Shown here in pieces: positions 1 through 14,033 of a DNA stretch of 64,000 nt. This stretch comes from Amorphochlora amoebiformis (Eukaryota > Cercozoa > Chlorarachniophyceae). The DNA lies in assembly GCA_054601695.1 (NCBI GenBank), contig BAAHQB010000074.1, positions 620,001 to 684,000 on the forward strand, read 5' to 3'. The translations under genes and the position numbers were made by a program. Each line of letters begins with the position of its first letter. Within the stretch, counting starts at the first letter, position 1. Under the pieces are notes generated by a model that worked only from the letters and a program-made list of their open reading frames with translations, did no database searches and was not told the DNA's origin.

Positions 1-473
1 ACATATTCATGTACATACATATAGATTTAAACATTACTTACACGAACATATATAGATATATGTAGGTATATATATATTTTATACATATATATATATATAT
101 AGTTTACATACTAATAATATATATATATATATATATAATATAATACACATATAATATATATATATAAATTATTTATAATTTGTATATGTTTGTAATGTAT
201 GTGTATATCTATATATATATTATATGTTATATTATTTATATGTACATATATAATGTATATATAATCACATATATATATATATTACATAATGTATTTTTAT
301 TTACATATATGTGTGTATATATATATATTATATATATAATATACATATATATTATATATATTATGTATATATATATATACATATGTAGCTATACATACAT
401 ATTTACATATATACATATATATATATATATATTGTGTGTATGTATGTATATATATATATATATATATATTGTG

Positions 474-1347
474 TGTTTTGGATCTCACATACGTTTTAAT
501 GAGAAGCAACAGAAAGGAGGCACATCGCCGCTGATTGGTAAAACGGCATCAAATTCCAAAAGATCAAAGATTCAAGGACAAAAAATGAAGGAAGAGGTTC
601 TGGGGCACAAAAGATTTGGTATACTGCTAGTTTTGATATAGTTATCGATTAGAGCAGAGAGGCGAAACAGGTGAAGCTCCTTTTTTTCCAATATATGTTA
701 AACGAATGATTCAGAGCAGGCGGTAATTACAGTTGGCGTAAAGTTTTCAAGGCAATCTTTGTGGATCCGGAGTGACGATCGGGTATAATGGGTTCATGGG
801 GATTGCTACAAAGTTTTGTATCTTCTACAATAACAGAGATACAGGAGGACGTGATAAAGTAAAACGACAATACATTTTTTTGTGATATTTATTTACATAT
901 ACATACACACATAACTATATATAATATATATATATATGTATATATAACATATATATATATATATATTAATATATATATATATATATATACTATATATTGA
1001 TATATTATATATAATAGTGTGTGTGTGTTATATAAGTATGTATAATATAAGTTATATATATATAATTTTAAGTAAATAGCAGTTGTAAATGTAAGTATAT
1101 TTAGAAGGATTTTTTAATTGTGTATTGACTGTGATTGTGGTTTATAGTTTAGTATATAATATGCGCAGTGTGCAGGCACATAATACATTTAATGGTTTTT
1201 TATATCTTAATACCATAGGTATAGATATTTACATGACGTATATATATATATATACAAATTTAGCAAAGTTTTGTAGACCTGCTTTGGTAATGGCTTTATG
1301 TTAAGTCATTCAGATTTAACCGCGAAAGCTAAGTTCGCCAAGGGTAG
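474..1347 (+). pseudogene. Decayed leftmost cassette (unit 0)
   Basis: Degenerate copies of exon A (about 480-690), exon B (about 714-862) and exon D (about 1258-1347) lie in the right order and spacing. All carry internal deletions and stops. The A copy keeps the FNEK, KRSK and GHK-like segments and even the A-B donor gtgaagctcc, but is frameshifted. The D copy has an in-frame TAG after KF and lacks a codon for the AP residues. No exon C is recognisable. This is a tandem duplicate that has lost coding capacity, so the intact gene must either splice over it or start to its right. Confidence 0.8.
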
Positions 1348-1495
1348 GCATTGTAGTTAGGGATAGTAGATGTAGAAAATTACTACAAAAGTACATTGGA
1401 TATTCAATGTACATACATAATGTAGAGTTTATTCAAAGTTTACACGAACAAATATATAGATATATGTAGGTATATATATATATATATATACACTT

Positions 1496-1539
<44 letters not shown>

Positions 1540-1685
1540 ATATATATAATATATATATATATATTTTATAGCTTTATAATTATGTATATCATATATATAT
1601 ATATATATACTTATATATAAAAATATGTACATATATATGTATATATACATTTGTATGTATACGTAAATGTATTTTTATTCAATAC

Positions 1686-1734
<49 letters not shown>

Positions 1735-1868
1735 ATGTATATTAATTATAATTATATGCATTCATAAAAAACATATATATATATATATATTATATATATA
1801 TAATATAATATATGTATGTATATATATATATATGTTTATATATATATGGTGTTTGCTTGTATCTCCAG

Positions 1869-2424
1869 GCGACCGGTTTAATGAGAAGCCACCAGAAACC
1901 GGAGGCACCATGGCCGCTCACGCTGATTTGGTCCCAAAACTGGCATCAAATTTGCAAAAGATCAAAGATTCAAGGAAAAAAAGCTGAAGGACCAGAGAGT
2001 TTTCTGGGGCACAAAGATCTGGTCGCTAATACTGCTAAGTTTGGATCTGGTTCTCGATTTGAGCCAGAGAGGCCCGCAACCACAGGTGAAGCTCTTTTTT
2101 TTTCCCGATATATGTAAACGAATGATATTTATAACCAGGCGGTACGTATTTGGGTCACACCAACAATCCTACCAGTCCTGGCGTAAAGTTTTCCAAGGGC
2201 AATCGCTTTGTGGATCCGAAGTCAGATGATGCGGGTATGACCATGAGGGCTCATGGGGATCTACTGGCACCTACAGCAAAGTTTTCGTCTTCTCATCGAT
2301 TTAACGATAAGCCAGATACAGGAGGAGGCACAGTGATGAGGTAAAAATACAATACACTTTTTTTGGTGATATTTATATTTACATGTACATACATATATAT
2401 ATATATATTATATAATATATATAT

Positions 2425-2477
<53 letters not shown>

Positions 2478-2559
2478 CATATATGTATATATATTATATG
2501 ATATATAATATATATATTATATAAACTATAATACATATATATATATATACATTATAATT

Positions 2560-2593
<34 letters not shown>

Positions 2594-2930
2594 ATAAACA
2601 CATATATATATATATATATATAGTTTATATATATATGTGTATATATATAACATAATAGAGTATATAAATATACAGTTATGATGCATATTATATAATTCAG
2701 ATCTCATGAGGACTTGAATGCCAAGTCTAACATTAAATTCGGGTAAGTTTCTTAGTTTTATTTTTTAACCTTAGTAGTTTTCTATCTGAACTTTGTAACT
2801 TGCTTGGGTTTAGGGTTAGTTTAGTATTGGATATGAACCTTAGTGCGGGGCTCGCTGCCTAGGCACAGGATACATTTTTTGGTTTTTTATGTCTTTATGC
2901 CATAAAGGTATCAAGATATTTACATTAGAC

Positions 2931-2986
<56 letters not shown>

Positions 2987-3177
2987 AAAGTGTGTTCAAA
3001 CACATAATAGGAAATATTTTACTTTCGGGTATATCTCTATGCGTACATATATATATATATATATATATATACAAATTTTTAGCAAAGGGGGGCGTTTTAA
3101 GGAGAGACCTGCTTCTGGTAATGGCTTTATGTTAAGTCATTCAGATTTAACAGCGAAAGCTCCGAAGTTCGCCAAGG
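1869..3177 (+). repeat. Cassette unit 1 (exon A frameshifted)
   Basis: Exons: A 1869-2085, B 2139-2340, C 2701-2742, D 3083-3177. Exon A is 217 nt rather than 219. Compared with unit 2 it lacks one A in the run near 1935-1939 and one base near 1975-1982, so it does not read through. B, C and D are open and nearly identical to unit 2, so the duplication is recent. Exon A starts and ends in phase 1, so skipping it would keep the frame. Alternatively both losses are homopolymer sequencing errors. Confidence 0.85.
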
Positions 3178-3314
3178 GTAGGCGTTGGGTTGAGTGGTTA
3201 GGGATAGTAGATGTAGGCAAAACTACAAAAGTACATTGGATATTCAATGTACATACATAATGTAAAGTTTAAACAGATTCAAATATTTAAAAAAACAAAT
3301 ATATAGATATATGT

Positions 3315-3388
<74 letters not shown>

Positions 3389-3393
3389 ATATA

Positions 3394-3473
<80 letters not shown>

Positions 3474-3501
3474 AAAAATATATATATATATATATATATA
3501 A

Positions 3502-3554
<53 letters not shown>

Positions 3555-3583
3555 TTATATGTATACGTAAATGTATTTTTATT

Positions 3584-3645
<62 letters not shown>

Positions 3646-3652
3646 ATTTATA

Positions 3653-3702
<50 letters not shown>

Positions 3703-4277
3703 TATATTATATATATATATATGGTATGGGTTTGGATCTCCAGGCGACCGGTTTAATGAGAAGCCACCTGAAACCGGAGGCACCATGGCCGCTCACGCTG
3801 ATTTGGTCCCAAAAACTGGCATCAAATTTGCAAAAGATCAAAGATTCAAGGACAAAAAAGCTGAAGGACCAGAGAGTTTTCTGGGGCACAAAGATCTGGT
3901 CGCTAATACTGCTAAGTTTGGATCTGGTTCTCGATTTGAGCCAGAGAGGCCCGCAACCACAGGTGAAGCTCCTCTTTTTTTTTTCCCGATATATGTAAAC
4001 GAATGTATTTATAACCAGGCGGTACGTATTTGGGTCACACCAACAATCCTACCAGTCCTGGCGTAAAGTTTTCCAAGGGCAATCGCTTTGTGGATCCGAA
4101 GTCAGATGATGCGGGTATGACCATGAGGGCTCATGGGGATCTACTGGCACCTACAGCAAAGTTTTCGTCTTCTCATCGATTTAACGACAAGCCAGATACA
4201 GGAGGCGGCACAGTAATGAGGTAAAACGACAATCATGTTTATTGTGGAATATTTATATTACATTATATATATATATG

Positions 4278-4313
<36 letters not shown>

Positions 4314-4690
4314 GTAATATCATATATATTTACACACACACATATATATACATATATATATATATAGTTTATATATATATATATATATATAATATAATAC
4401 ATAAATATATATATAGTTATGATATATATAATTCAGGTCGCATGAGGACTTGAATGCCAAGTCTAAGATTAAATTTAGGTAAGTTTGTTAGGTATTGATT
4501 TCGGTTTATTTTTTAACCTTCGTAGTTTATGTGTCTGAACTTTGTGACTAGCTTGGGTTTAGGTTAGTTTGGTATTGGATATGGTCGTTAGTGCGGAGTT
4601 CGCAGGCTTGCGCAAGTACGCAGGCACATGATACATTTAAGCTTTTTATATATCTTTATGCCATGAAGGTATCAAGATATATACATTGGA

Positions 4691-4721
<31 letters not shown>

Positions 4722-5113
4722 TATATTTTGAAAGTGTGTTCAAACACATGATAGGGAATATTTTATTTTCGGTTATATCTATAAATATATATATGTGTAT
4801 ATATATACATATATATTATATATATATATATATATACAAATATTTAGTATAGGAGAGCGTTTTAAGGAGAGACCTATTTCTGGTAATGTCTTTATATTAA
4901 GTCATTCAGATTTAACCGCGAAATATCCGAAGTTAGACAAGGGTAGACATTGGGTTAAGTAGTTAGGGATAGTAGATGTAGGTAAATTACTACATAAGTA
5001 ATTGGATATTCAATATACATATATATAAATATTATAATAGATTATATATATATATTCGTAAAATGTATGAATATATAGACATGTATATATATTTATATAT
5101 AGTGTCTCAGTCG

Positions 5114-5164
<51 letters not shown>

Positions 5165-5382
5165 ACAAATTTATACATGTATGTGTTTACAAAGAATACC
5201 TGATTTTCGATAATGGCTTTATGTTAAGACATTGGATTTAACCGCGATATAAGTCTCCGAAGTATCGCTAAGGGTAATTGGGTTGATATACGTATATATG
5301 GATATATGGTATGACATATATAAGTATATGTGTGGATATTCAATATATACATAAATATATATTTATATTATATATATCTCCG

Positions 5383-5418
<36 letters not shown>

Positions 5419-6177
5419 GTGTATGTTGTGTGTGTGTGTTCTGTGTGTGTGTTTGTATACATATATACATATATACATATATATATATACCTATATATAT
5501 ATATACATTTGTATGTACTCTTATATATATGTGCGTATAAAAATACCTATATATATATATATATATGGTATATGTTTTTATCTCCAGGCGACCGGTTTAG
5601 TGAGAAGCCACCAGAAACCGGAGGCACCATGGCCGCTCACGCTGATTTGGTCCCCAAATCCGGCATCAAATTTGCAAAAGATCAAAGATTCAAGGATAGA
5701 AAAGCCGAAGGACCAGAGAGTTTTCTGGGGCATAAAGACCTGGTCGCCAATACTGCTAAGTTTGGATCTGGTTCTCGATTTGAGCCAGAGAGGCCCGCAA
5801 CCACAGGTGAAGCTCCTCTTTTTTTTTCCCGATATATGTAACTAAACGAATATGTATCATCAGGCGGTACGTATTTGGGTCACACCAACCATCCTACCAG
5901 TCCTGGCGTAAAGTTTTCCAAGGGCAATCGCTTTGTGGATCCGAAATCAGACGATGCGGGTATGACAATGAGGGCTCATGGGGATCTGGTTGCACCTACA
6001 GCAAAGTTTTCGTCTTCTCAGCGATTTTACGATAAGCCAGATACAGGAGGAGGCACATTAATGAGGTAAAACGACAATACACTTTTTTTGGTGGAATATT
6101 TATATTTACATATACATGCATATATATATTTATACATAGTTTATTTGTGTATATATATATATAGTATGATGCATATA

Positions 6178-6210
<33 letters not shown>

Positions 6211-6251
6211 TAATTTATTTATATGTATATTTATATTTATAATATATATAC

Positions 6252-6285
<34 letters not shown>

Positions 6286-6588
6286 TTATAAAAATAAAAT
6301 ACATATATTTACACACATACATATGACATATATGTAATTCAGGTCGCACGAGGACTTGAATGCCAAGTCTAAGATTAAATTCGGGTAAGTTTGCTAAGTA
6401 TTGATTTCAGTATTATTTTTACTTCATAGTTAATACATCTGAACTTTTTGACTAGCTTGGGTTTAGGGTTAGTTTTATATTGGATATGGGCGCTAGTGCG
6501 GAGTTCGCTGGCTCGCGCAAGTATGAGGCACATGATACATTTAATGTGTTTATATATCTTTATGCCATAAAGGTATCAAGATATATAC

Positions 6589-6623
<35 letters not shown>

Positions 6624-6894
6624 TTATATACATATATCTATCTATATATATATATATATATATATAATCATATACATATATATATATGTATATATATATA
6701 TGTTTTTTGAAAGGGTTTTCAACACATGATAGGGAATATTTTATTTTCAGATATCTATATATGTACATATATATATATATATACATATATCTATAATATA
6801 TATTTACATATATATATATATATATATAAATAAATACATATATGTATATATATACATATATATGTATGTATATATACATATTCATATGTATATG

Positions 6895-6929
<35 letters not shown>

Positions 6930-6970
6930 GAATAGGTACATGTATATATATATATATATTGATACATATC

Positions 6971-7006
<36 letters not shown>

Positions 7007-7242
7007 CAAATTTATAGCAAAGGGGAGCGTTTTAAAGAGAGACCTGCTTCTGGTAATGGTTTTATGTTAAGTCATTCGGATTTAACGGCGAAAGCTCCGA
7101 AGTTCGCCAAGGGTAGGCATTGGGTTAAGTAGTTTCGGATAGTAGAGGTAGGTAAGACTGCCTGCATAAGTACATTGGATATTCAATGTACATAAAAGTA
7201 AGTTTTAAATAGACTAAAATATTTATCCGTACAAATATATAG

Positions 7243-7290
<48 letters not shown>

Positions 7291-7517
7291 TATATATATA
7301 TATAAATATATTATATATATATATATATATTACATACAAATATATAAATATATATATATTTGTCTATATGTATATATATATGTGTATATGCATACACTGT
7401 ATGTACTTTATATATATATATATACACATATATATATATATATATGCGTATAAAAGTACCTATGTATATTTTATATATATATGTATGTATGTATATATAT
7501 ATATATATATTTATGTG

Positions 7518-7592
<75 letters not shown>

Positions 7593-8247
7593 TTCATAAA
7601 AATACATATAAATATATATATATATATACATATATGTATATATATATATATATTATATATATATACGTATATGTTTATATAAGAGATATATATATTATTG
7701 TTTTGTTTGTTTTTATCTCCAGGAGATCGGTTTAATGAGAAGCCACCAGAAACCGGAGACAGTATGACCGCTCACGCAGACTTGGTCCCCAAAACCGGAA
7801 TCAAATTCGCAAAAGATCAAAGATTCAAGGACAAAAAAGCCGAAGGACCTGAGGGTTTTCTGGGGCATAAAGACCTGGTCGCCAATACTGCTAAGTTCGG
7901 ATCTGGTTCTCGATTTGAGCCAGAGAGGCCCGCAACCACGGGTGAAGCTCTTTTTTTTTTTTTCCCAATATATGTTACTAAACGAATATGTATCATCAGG
8001 CGGCACGTATTTGGGTCACACCAACCATCCTACCAGTCCTGGCGTAAAGTTTTCCAAGGGCAATCGCTTTGTGGATCCGAAGTCAGATGATGCGGGTATG
8101 ACAATGAGGGCTCATGGGAATCTGGTTGCACCTACAGCAAAGTTCTCGTCTTCTAAGCGATTTTACGGCAAGTCAGATACAGAAGGAGGCACAGTGATGA
8201 GGTGAAACGACAATACACTTTTTTGGTGGAATATTTATGTTTACATT

Positions 8248-8285
<38 letters not shown>

Positions 8286-8414
8286 GTTTATTTTTATATA
8301 TATGTATATATATACATATAGTTTATATTTATATATATATATATATATACATATAATATATTTATATACACATGTATATACATATATATGTATAGTTTAT
8401 ATATATACATATAC

Positions 8415-8454
<40 letters not shown>

Positions 8455-8738
8455 ATGTATATATATATATATATGATATATATAACTCAGGTCGCACGAG
8501 GACTTGAATGCCAAGTCTAAGATTAAATTCGGGTTAGTTGTTACGTATTGAATTTGGTTTATTTTAACCTATATAATATATATATATATATATATAATTT
8601 ATTTATATATATATGTATATATATGAAATGTATACATAATTCGTAGCTTGGACATAATATAATATATATATATATATATATTACATTTATACATACAAGC
8701 AAATGTATGCATACGTATATTACATATATGTATACATT

Positions 8739-8774
<36 letters not shown>

Positions 8775-8831
8775 ATATTTTGTGCATTTATAATGTGTAT
8801 ATATTGATACCTTTATAGATATAAAAATACA

Positions 8832-8929
<98 letters not shown>

Positions 8930-9019
8930 AGTGTACATATATATATATATATATGTTTCTTAAAGTGTGTTCAAACACATGATAGGTAATATTTTATTTT
9001 TGGATATACATATATACAT

Positions 9020-9054
<35 letters not shown>

Positions 9055-9370
9055 AACATATGTGAATATATAATACATCTTTATAGCAAAGGGGAGCGCT
9101 TTACGGAGAGGCCTGCTTCCGTAAACGGCTTTATGTTAAGTCATTCGGATTTAACCGCGAAAGCCCCGAAGTTCGCCAAGGGTAGGCATTGGTTTGTGTA
9201 GATAGACTAGGGATAGTAGAGGTAGAGATGTCTACATAAGTATATTGGACATTTAATGTATTCATAAATATAAATTTTAAACAGGCACAAATATACATAC
9301 AAATATATATATATATATATATACATAAATATATATATATACATATGTATATGTACATATATATATATAT

Positions 9371-9404
<34 letters not shown>

Positions 9405-10454
9405 TCTATATATGTTTACACACAGAATCTATCTATATTTCTATAAAATGTTCACATATATTTATATATATATATATATATATATGTATGTAAGTATACA
9501 TATGTGTGTATATATGCAGGCGATCGGTTTAATGAGAAGCCACCAGAAACTGGAGACAGTATGACCGCTCACGCAGACTTGATCCCCAAAACCGGAATCA
9601 AATTCGCAAAAGATCAAAGATTCAAGGACAAAAAAGCCGAAGGACCAGAGGGTTTTCTGGGGCATAAAGACCTGGTCGCCAATACTGCTAAGTTCGGATC
9701 TGGTTCTCGATTTGAGCCAGAGAGGCCCGCAACCACAGGTGAAGCTCTTTTTTTTTCCCCGATATATGTTACTAAACGAATATTTATCATCAGGCGGTAC
9801 GTATTTGGGTCACACCAACCATCCTACCAGTCCTGGCGTAAAGTTTTCCAAGAGCAATCGTTTTGTGGATCCGAAGTCAGGGGATGCAGGTATGACGATG
9901 AGGGCTCATGGGGATCTGGTTGCACCAACAGCAAAGTTCTCGTCTTCTCAGCGGTTCTCTGATGGTCAAGATACAGGAGGAGGCACAGTAATGAGGTAAA
10001 ATGACAGTAAACATGTTTTTAGCAATGTATGTATGCATGTATATATACATATCTTTTTACATAGAAATTATATGAAAAAAATATAAATATTTGAAATTAT
10101 AAATAATTATGTAAATATAGATATGTGTGTTTAACATACTTCAGGTCACACGAGGACTTGAATGCCAAATCTACGATTAAATTCGGGTAAGTTTCGTTAG
10201 AATACTCCCAGATTTATATCAACCTTCGTTGTTTGTGTGTGAATCCTGTATATTAGCTTTAGAAACAACTTTGATTTATGATAAGGGAATGCGAGCCCAG
10301 AGGTTCGCTCAATTCGCACAGGGATATGTTTGCGGACACATGATGTATTCAGAATATGTTGATTGTAAATGTTACATACATATATATATATATATATAAT
10401 GTATATATATATATATATGAATACATCTATGAATGCATTCAGGTATGTTTATAC

Positions 10455-10488
<34 letters not shown>

Positions 10489-10538
10489 TTATATGTATAT
10501 ATATTTACATATAATATATATATATAAATGTATGTACA

Positions 10539-10580
<42 letters not shown>

Positions 10581-10918
10581 TTTCCAGTAAAGGCGAGCGC
10601 TTTTCAGAGAGGCCTGCTTCTGATAATGGCTTTATGTTAAGTCATTCGGATTTGACCGCCAAAGCTCCGAAGTTTGCAAAGGGTAGGCTTGGGTTAGGGT
10701 GTAAGAATATGGGTACTCGAGGTAGGCTGGGCTGCCCATGTACATATGCACATTGAATATTCAATATACCTATATAAATATAAACTATTAAAAAACATAA
10801 ACACGCCTATTTATATATATATATATATATATATATTGTAGATGCAAGATTTCTATTCATATGTATACCTATATATATATATATATATATATTGTATATG
10901 TATATAAATATACATAAA

Positions 10919-10949
<31 letters not shown>

Positions 10950-11492
10950 AATATATATATTTGTTTATGTGATGTTTACAGGAGATCGGTTTGAACAGAA
11001 GCCCGGAGAAACCGTAGGCTCCATGACCGCTCACGCCGACTTGATCCCCAAAAGCGGTATCAAATTCGCAAAAGATCAAAGATTCAAGGAGAAAAAAACC
11101 GAAGGACCAGAGAGTTTTCTGGGTCATAATGATCTGGTCGCCAATACCGCTAAGTTCGGATCCGGTTCTCGATTTGAGCCAGAGAGGCCCGCAACCACAG
11201 GTGAAGCTCTTGCTGGTGTCACAGGTATTTTGTCAAAAACATAAGTGAATATGTGTCATCAGGCGGTGCGTATTTGGGTCACACCAACCATCCTTCCAGT
11301 CCTGGCGTAAAGTTTTCCAAGGGCAATCGCTTTGTGGATCCGAAGTCAGACGATGCGGGTATGACGATGAGGGCTCATGGGGATCTGCTTGCACCTACAG
11401 CAAAGTTCTCGTCTTCTCAGCGGTTCTCTGACAAGCCGGATAGAGAAGGAGGCTCAGTCATGAGGTAAAATAGCACTGTCCTTTTTTTAGGC

Positions 11493-11535
<43 letters not shown>

Positions 11536-11574
11536 ACCTTGTATGTAAAGTTGTCCGTTTCGCTATATTATGCT

Positions 11575-11628
<54 letters not shown>

Positions 11629-11815
11629 ACTCTAATATTTGCATTTATACGTACATGTAATATCGTCTGTACATATTTCTTAATATCTACTCTTAATATG
11701 TACTTACTCATATATGTACACAAATGTATATAAATATATATAAATGTATATATATATATATATATATATATAATTCACATATATAAGAACATACTTACCC
11801 TAATATATACATATA

Positions 11816-11852
<37 letters not shown>

Positions 11853-11909
11853 TTTAATATATGTATATGTATCATGTATATATGTATATATGTATATAAT
11901 ATACGCATA

Positions 11910-11950
<41 letters not shown>

Positions 11951-12146
11951 ATACATATAATATATGTCTATACATTTGTGTCATATGCTTGTAGATATAC
12001 ATACATATATACTTATATGTATATAATATATATGTATATGTGTATGTATATATGTAAATAATATATATGATATGCATACGGTATGCATGTACAAATACGC
12101 ATACCTATTGAGAATAAAGAACATGTACAACATAACAGTTATATCT

Positions 12147-12191
<45 letters not shown>

Positions 12192-13316
12192 TATGCATGT
12201 ATGTATATATATATATATATATTGATATATAAATATCCATGTACAGTATTACATAAACCTAACATTGAATTAGATGTATATATATATACATATATATATA
12301 TATATACACATATATTTATAAATATACACATATATATATATGTATGTATAATTATGTATACTATACATATATATATATATATATTATATTATATGTATAT
12401 ATATATATATACATTGATATTTGTATGAATATGTATGTATATATAGTATTACATAAACCTAACGTTGAATTAAATGTACAGGTGTACATTACGAGATACA
12501 TTTATAGTAATTTTATACGTATGAATATGTATGTATAATTAACTAAGTATTTATATCTATTCATATATATATATATATATACATGCATATGCATATACAT
12601 ATATTATACAATAATATAATATTATAGAAATAACGAATTTAGGTCGCACCAGGACTTAAACGCAAAGTCTACTATCAAGTTCAGGTTAGGTTGATAGTTG
12701 TGCATGCTGATTCAATCTTTTGGTTAGGGATGGACTTGGGAGTTAAGTTTAATTGAGAACGGGTTAGGATTAAAACAGTTAGTGTTGTGGAGCGCAAAGT
12801 GAGAGATTTGCCCCAGCCGTTCAGTATCTCAACGTACACTATGTATATGATGTATATATATATATATTTATATATATGTATATATATATTACAGTAAAGG
12901 GGAGCGTTTTGCTGAGAAGCCTTCTTCTGGCAATGGCTTTATGTTAAGTCATTCCGATTTAACTGCCAAGGCACCGAAATTCGGCAAGGGTAGTCTTGGG
13001 ATTAGGTTGGGTCAAGCTTAGTTTGGTGATGGGTTCGGGTTAAGTAACTTCAATCGAAATCAAAACGATTATTTTTATAATATATTTATGTCCATTCATT
13101 CATTACATTGTATGTATACAGTATCATTTGTATATGTATTATATATTTATATATATATGTATATTTTTAAAAATGTATATATTTGCATTATCTAAATACG
13201 TACGTTCATGAATATGAGTCTACACATGTACACAGGTGTCGAACGTGTTTAGGTATAAATGCATGTATATAATTATATATGTATGTGTGAATGTACATTA
13301 AAGTATACATGTGTAA

Positions 13317-13360
<44 letters not shown>

Positions 13361-13388
13361 TATTGGTGTGTGTGTGTGTATACACATG

Positions 13389-13433
<45 letters not shown>

Positions 13434-13447
13434 ATACACATGTATAA

Positions 13448-13495
<48 letters not shown>

Positions 13496-13579
13496 TTATA
13501 TACATATATATATATACATATATAAATATATATATACATGTTTTTATGTCCTTGAATATGGGTAAACATTGATATGTAC

Positions 13580-13611
<32 letters not shown>

Positions 13612-13994
13612 ATATATTAATATATATATATATATGTATATATATATGTGTATGTATGTATTTAAATTATGTGTAAAAAGTGCACAGAACGCATATTTCT
13701 GCATACACATATCTATGTAAATATAAATATATATACTACTATATATATTTATATGTATCGATACATATATACATATACATATATATATATATATATATAT
13801 ACATACATACACATACACATATTCATATTTATGCATATTTCCATGTTCGTATGTATATGTATCTATGTAAATATATTTATTTTAAGTGTTTAGATCCATG
13901 TATACATACATATATATATATATATACATATACATATAATTTATGTATAATATTTGTATATGTGTGTATATGTATACATATATGTGTATATATG

Positions 13995-14033
<39 letters not shown>

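Noticed and set aside
180-641. Long Tyr/Ile-rich open frames here and at dozens of other places
   Set aside because: They are translations of (TA)n and TATG repeats, which lack stops in some frames. They have no splice logic and overlap real introns.
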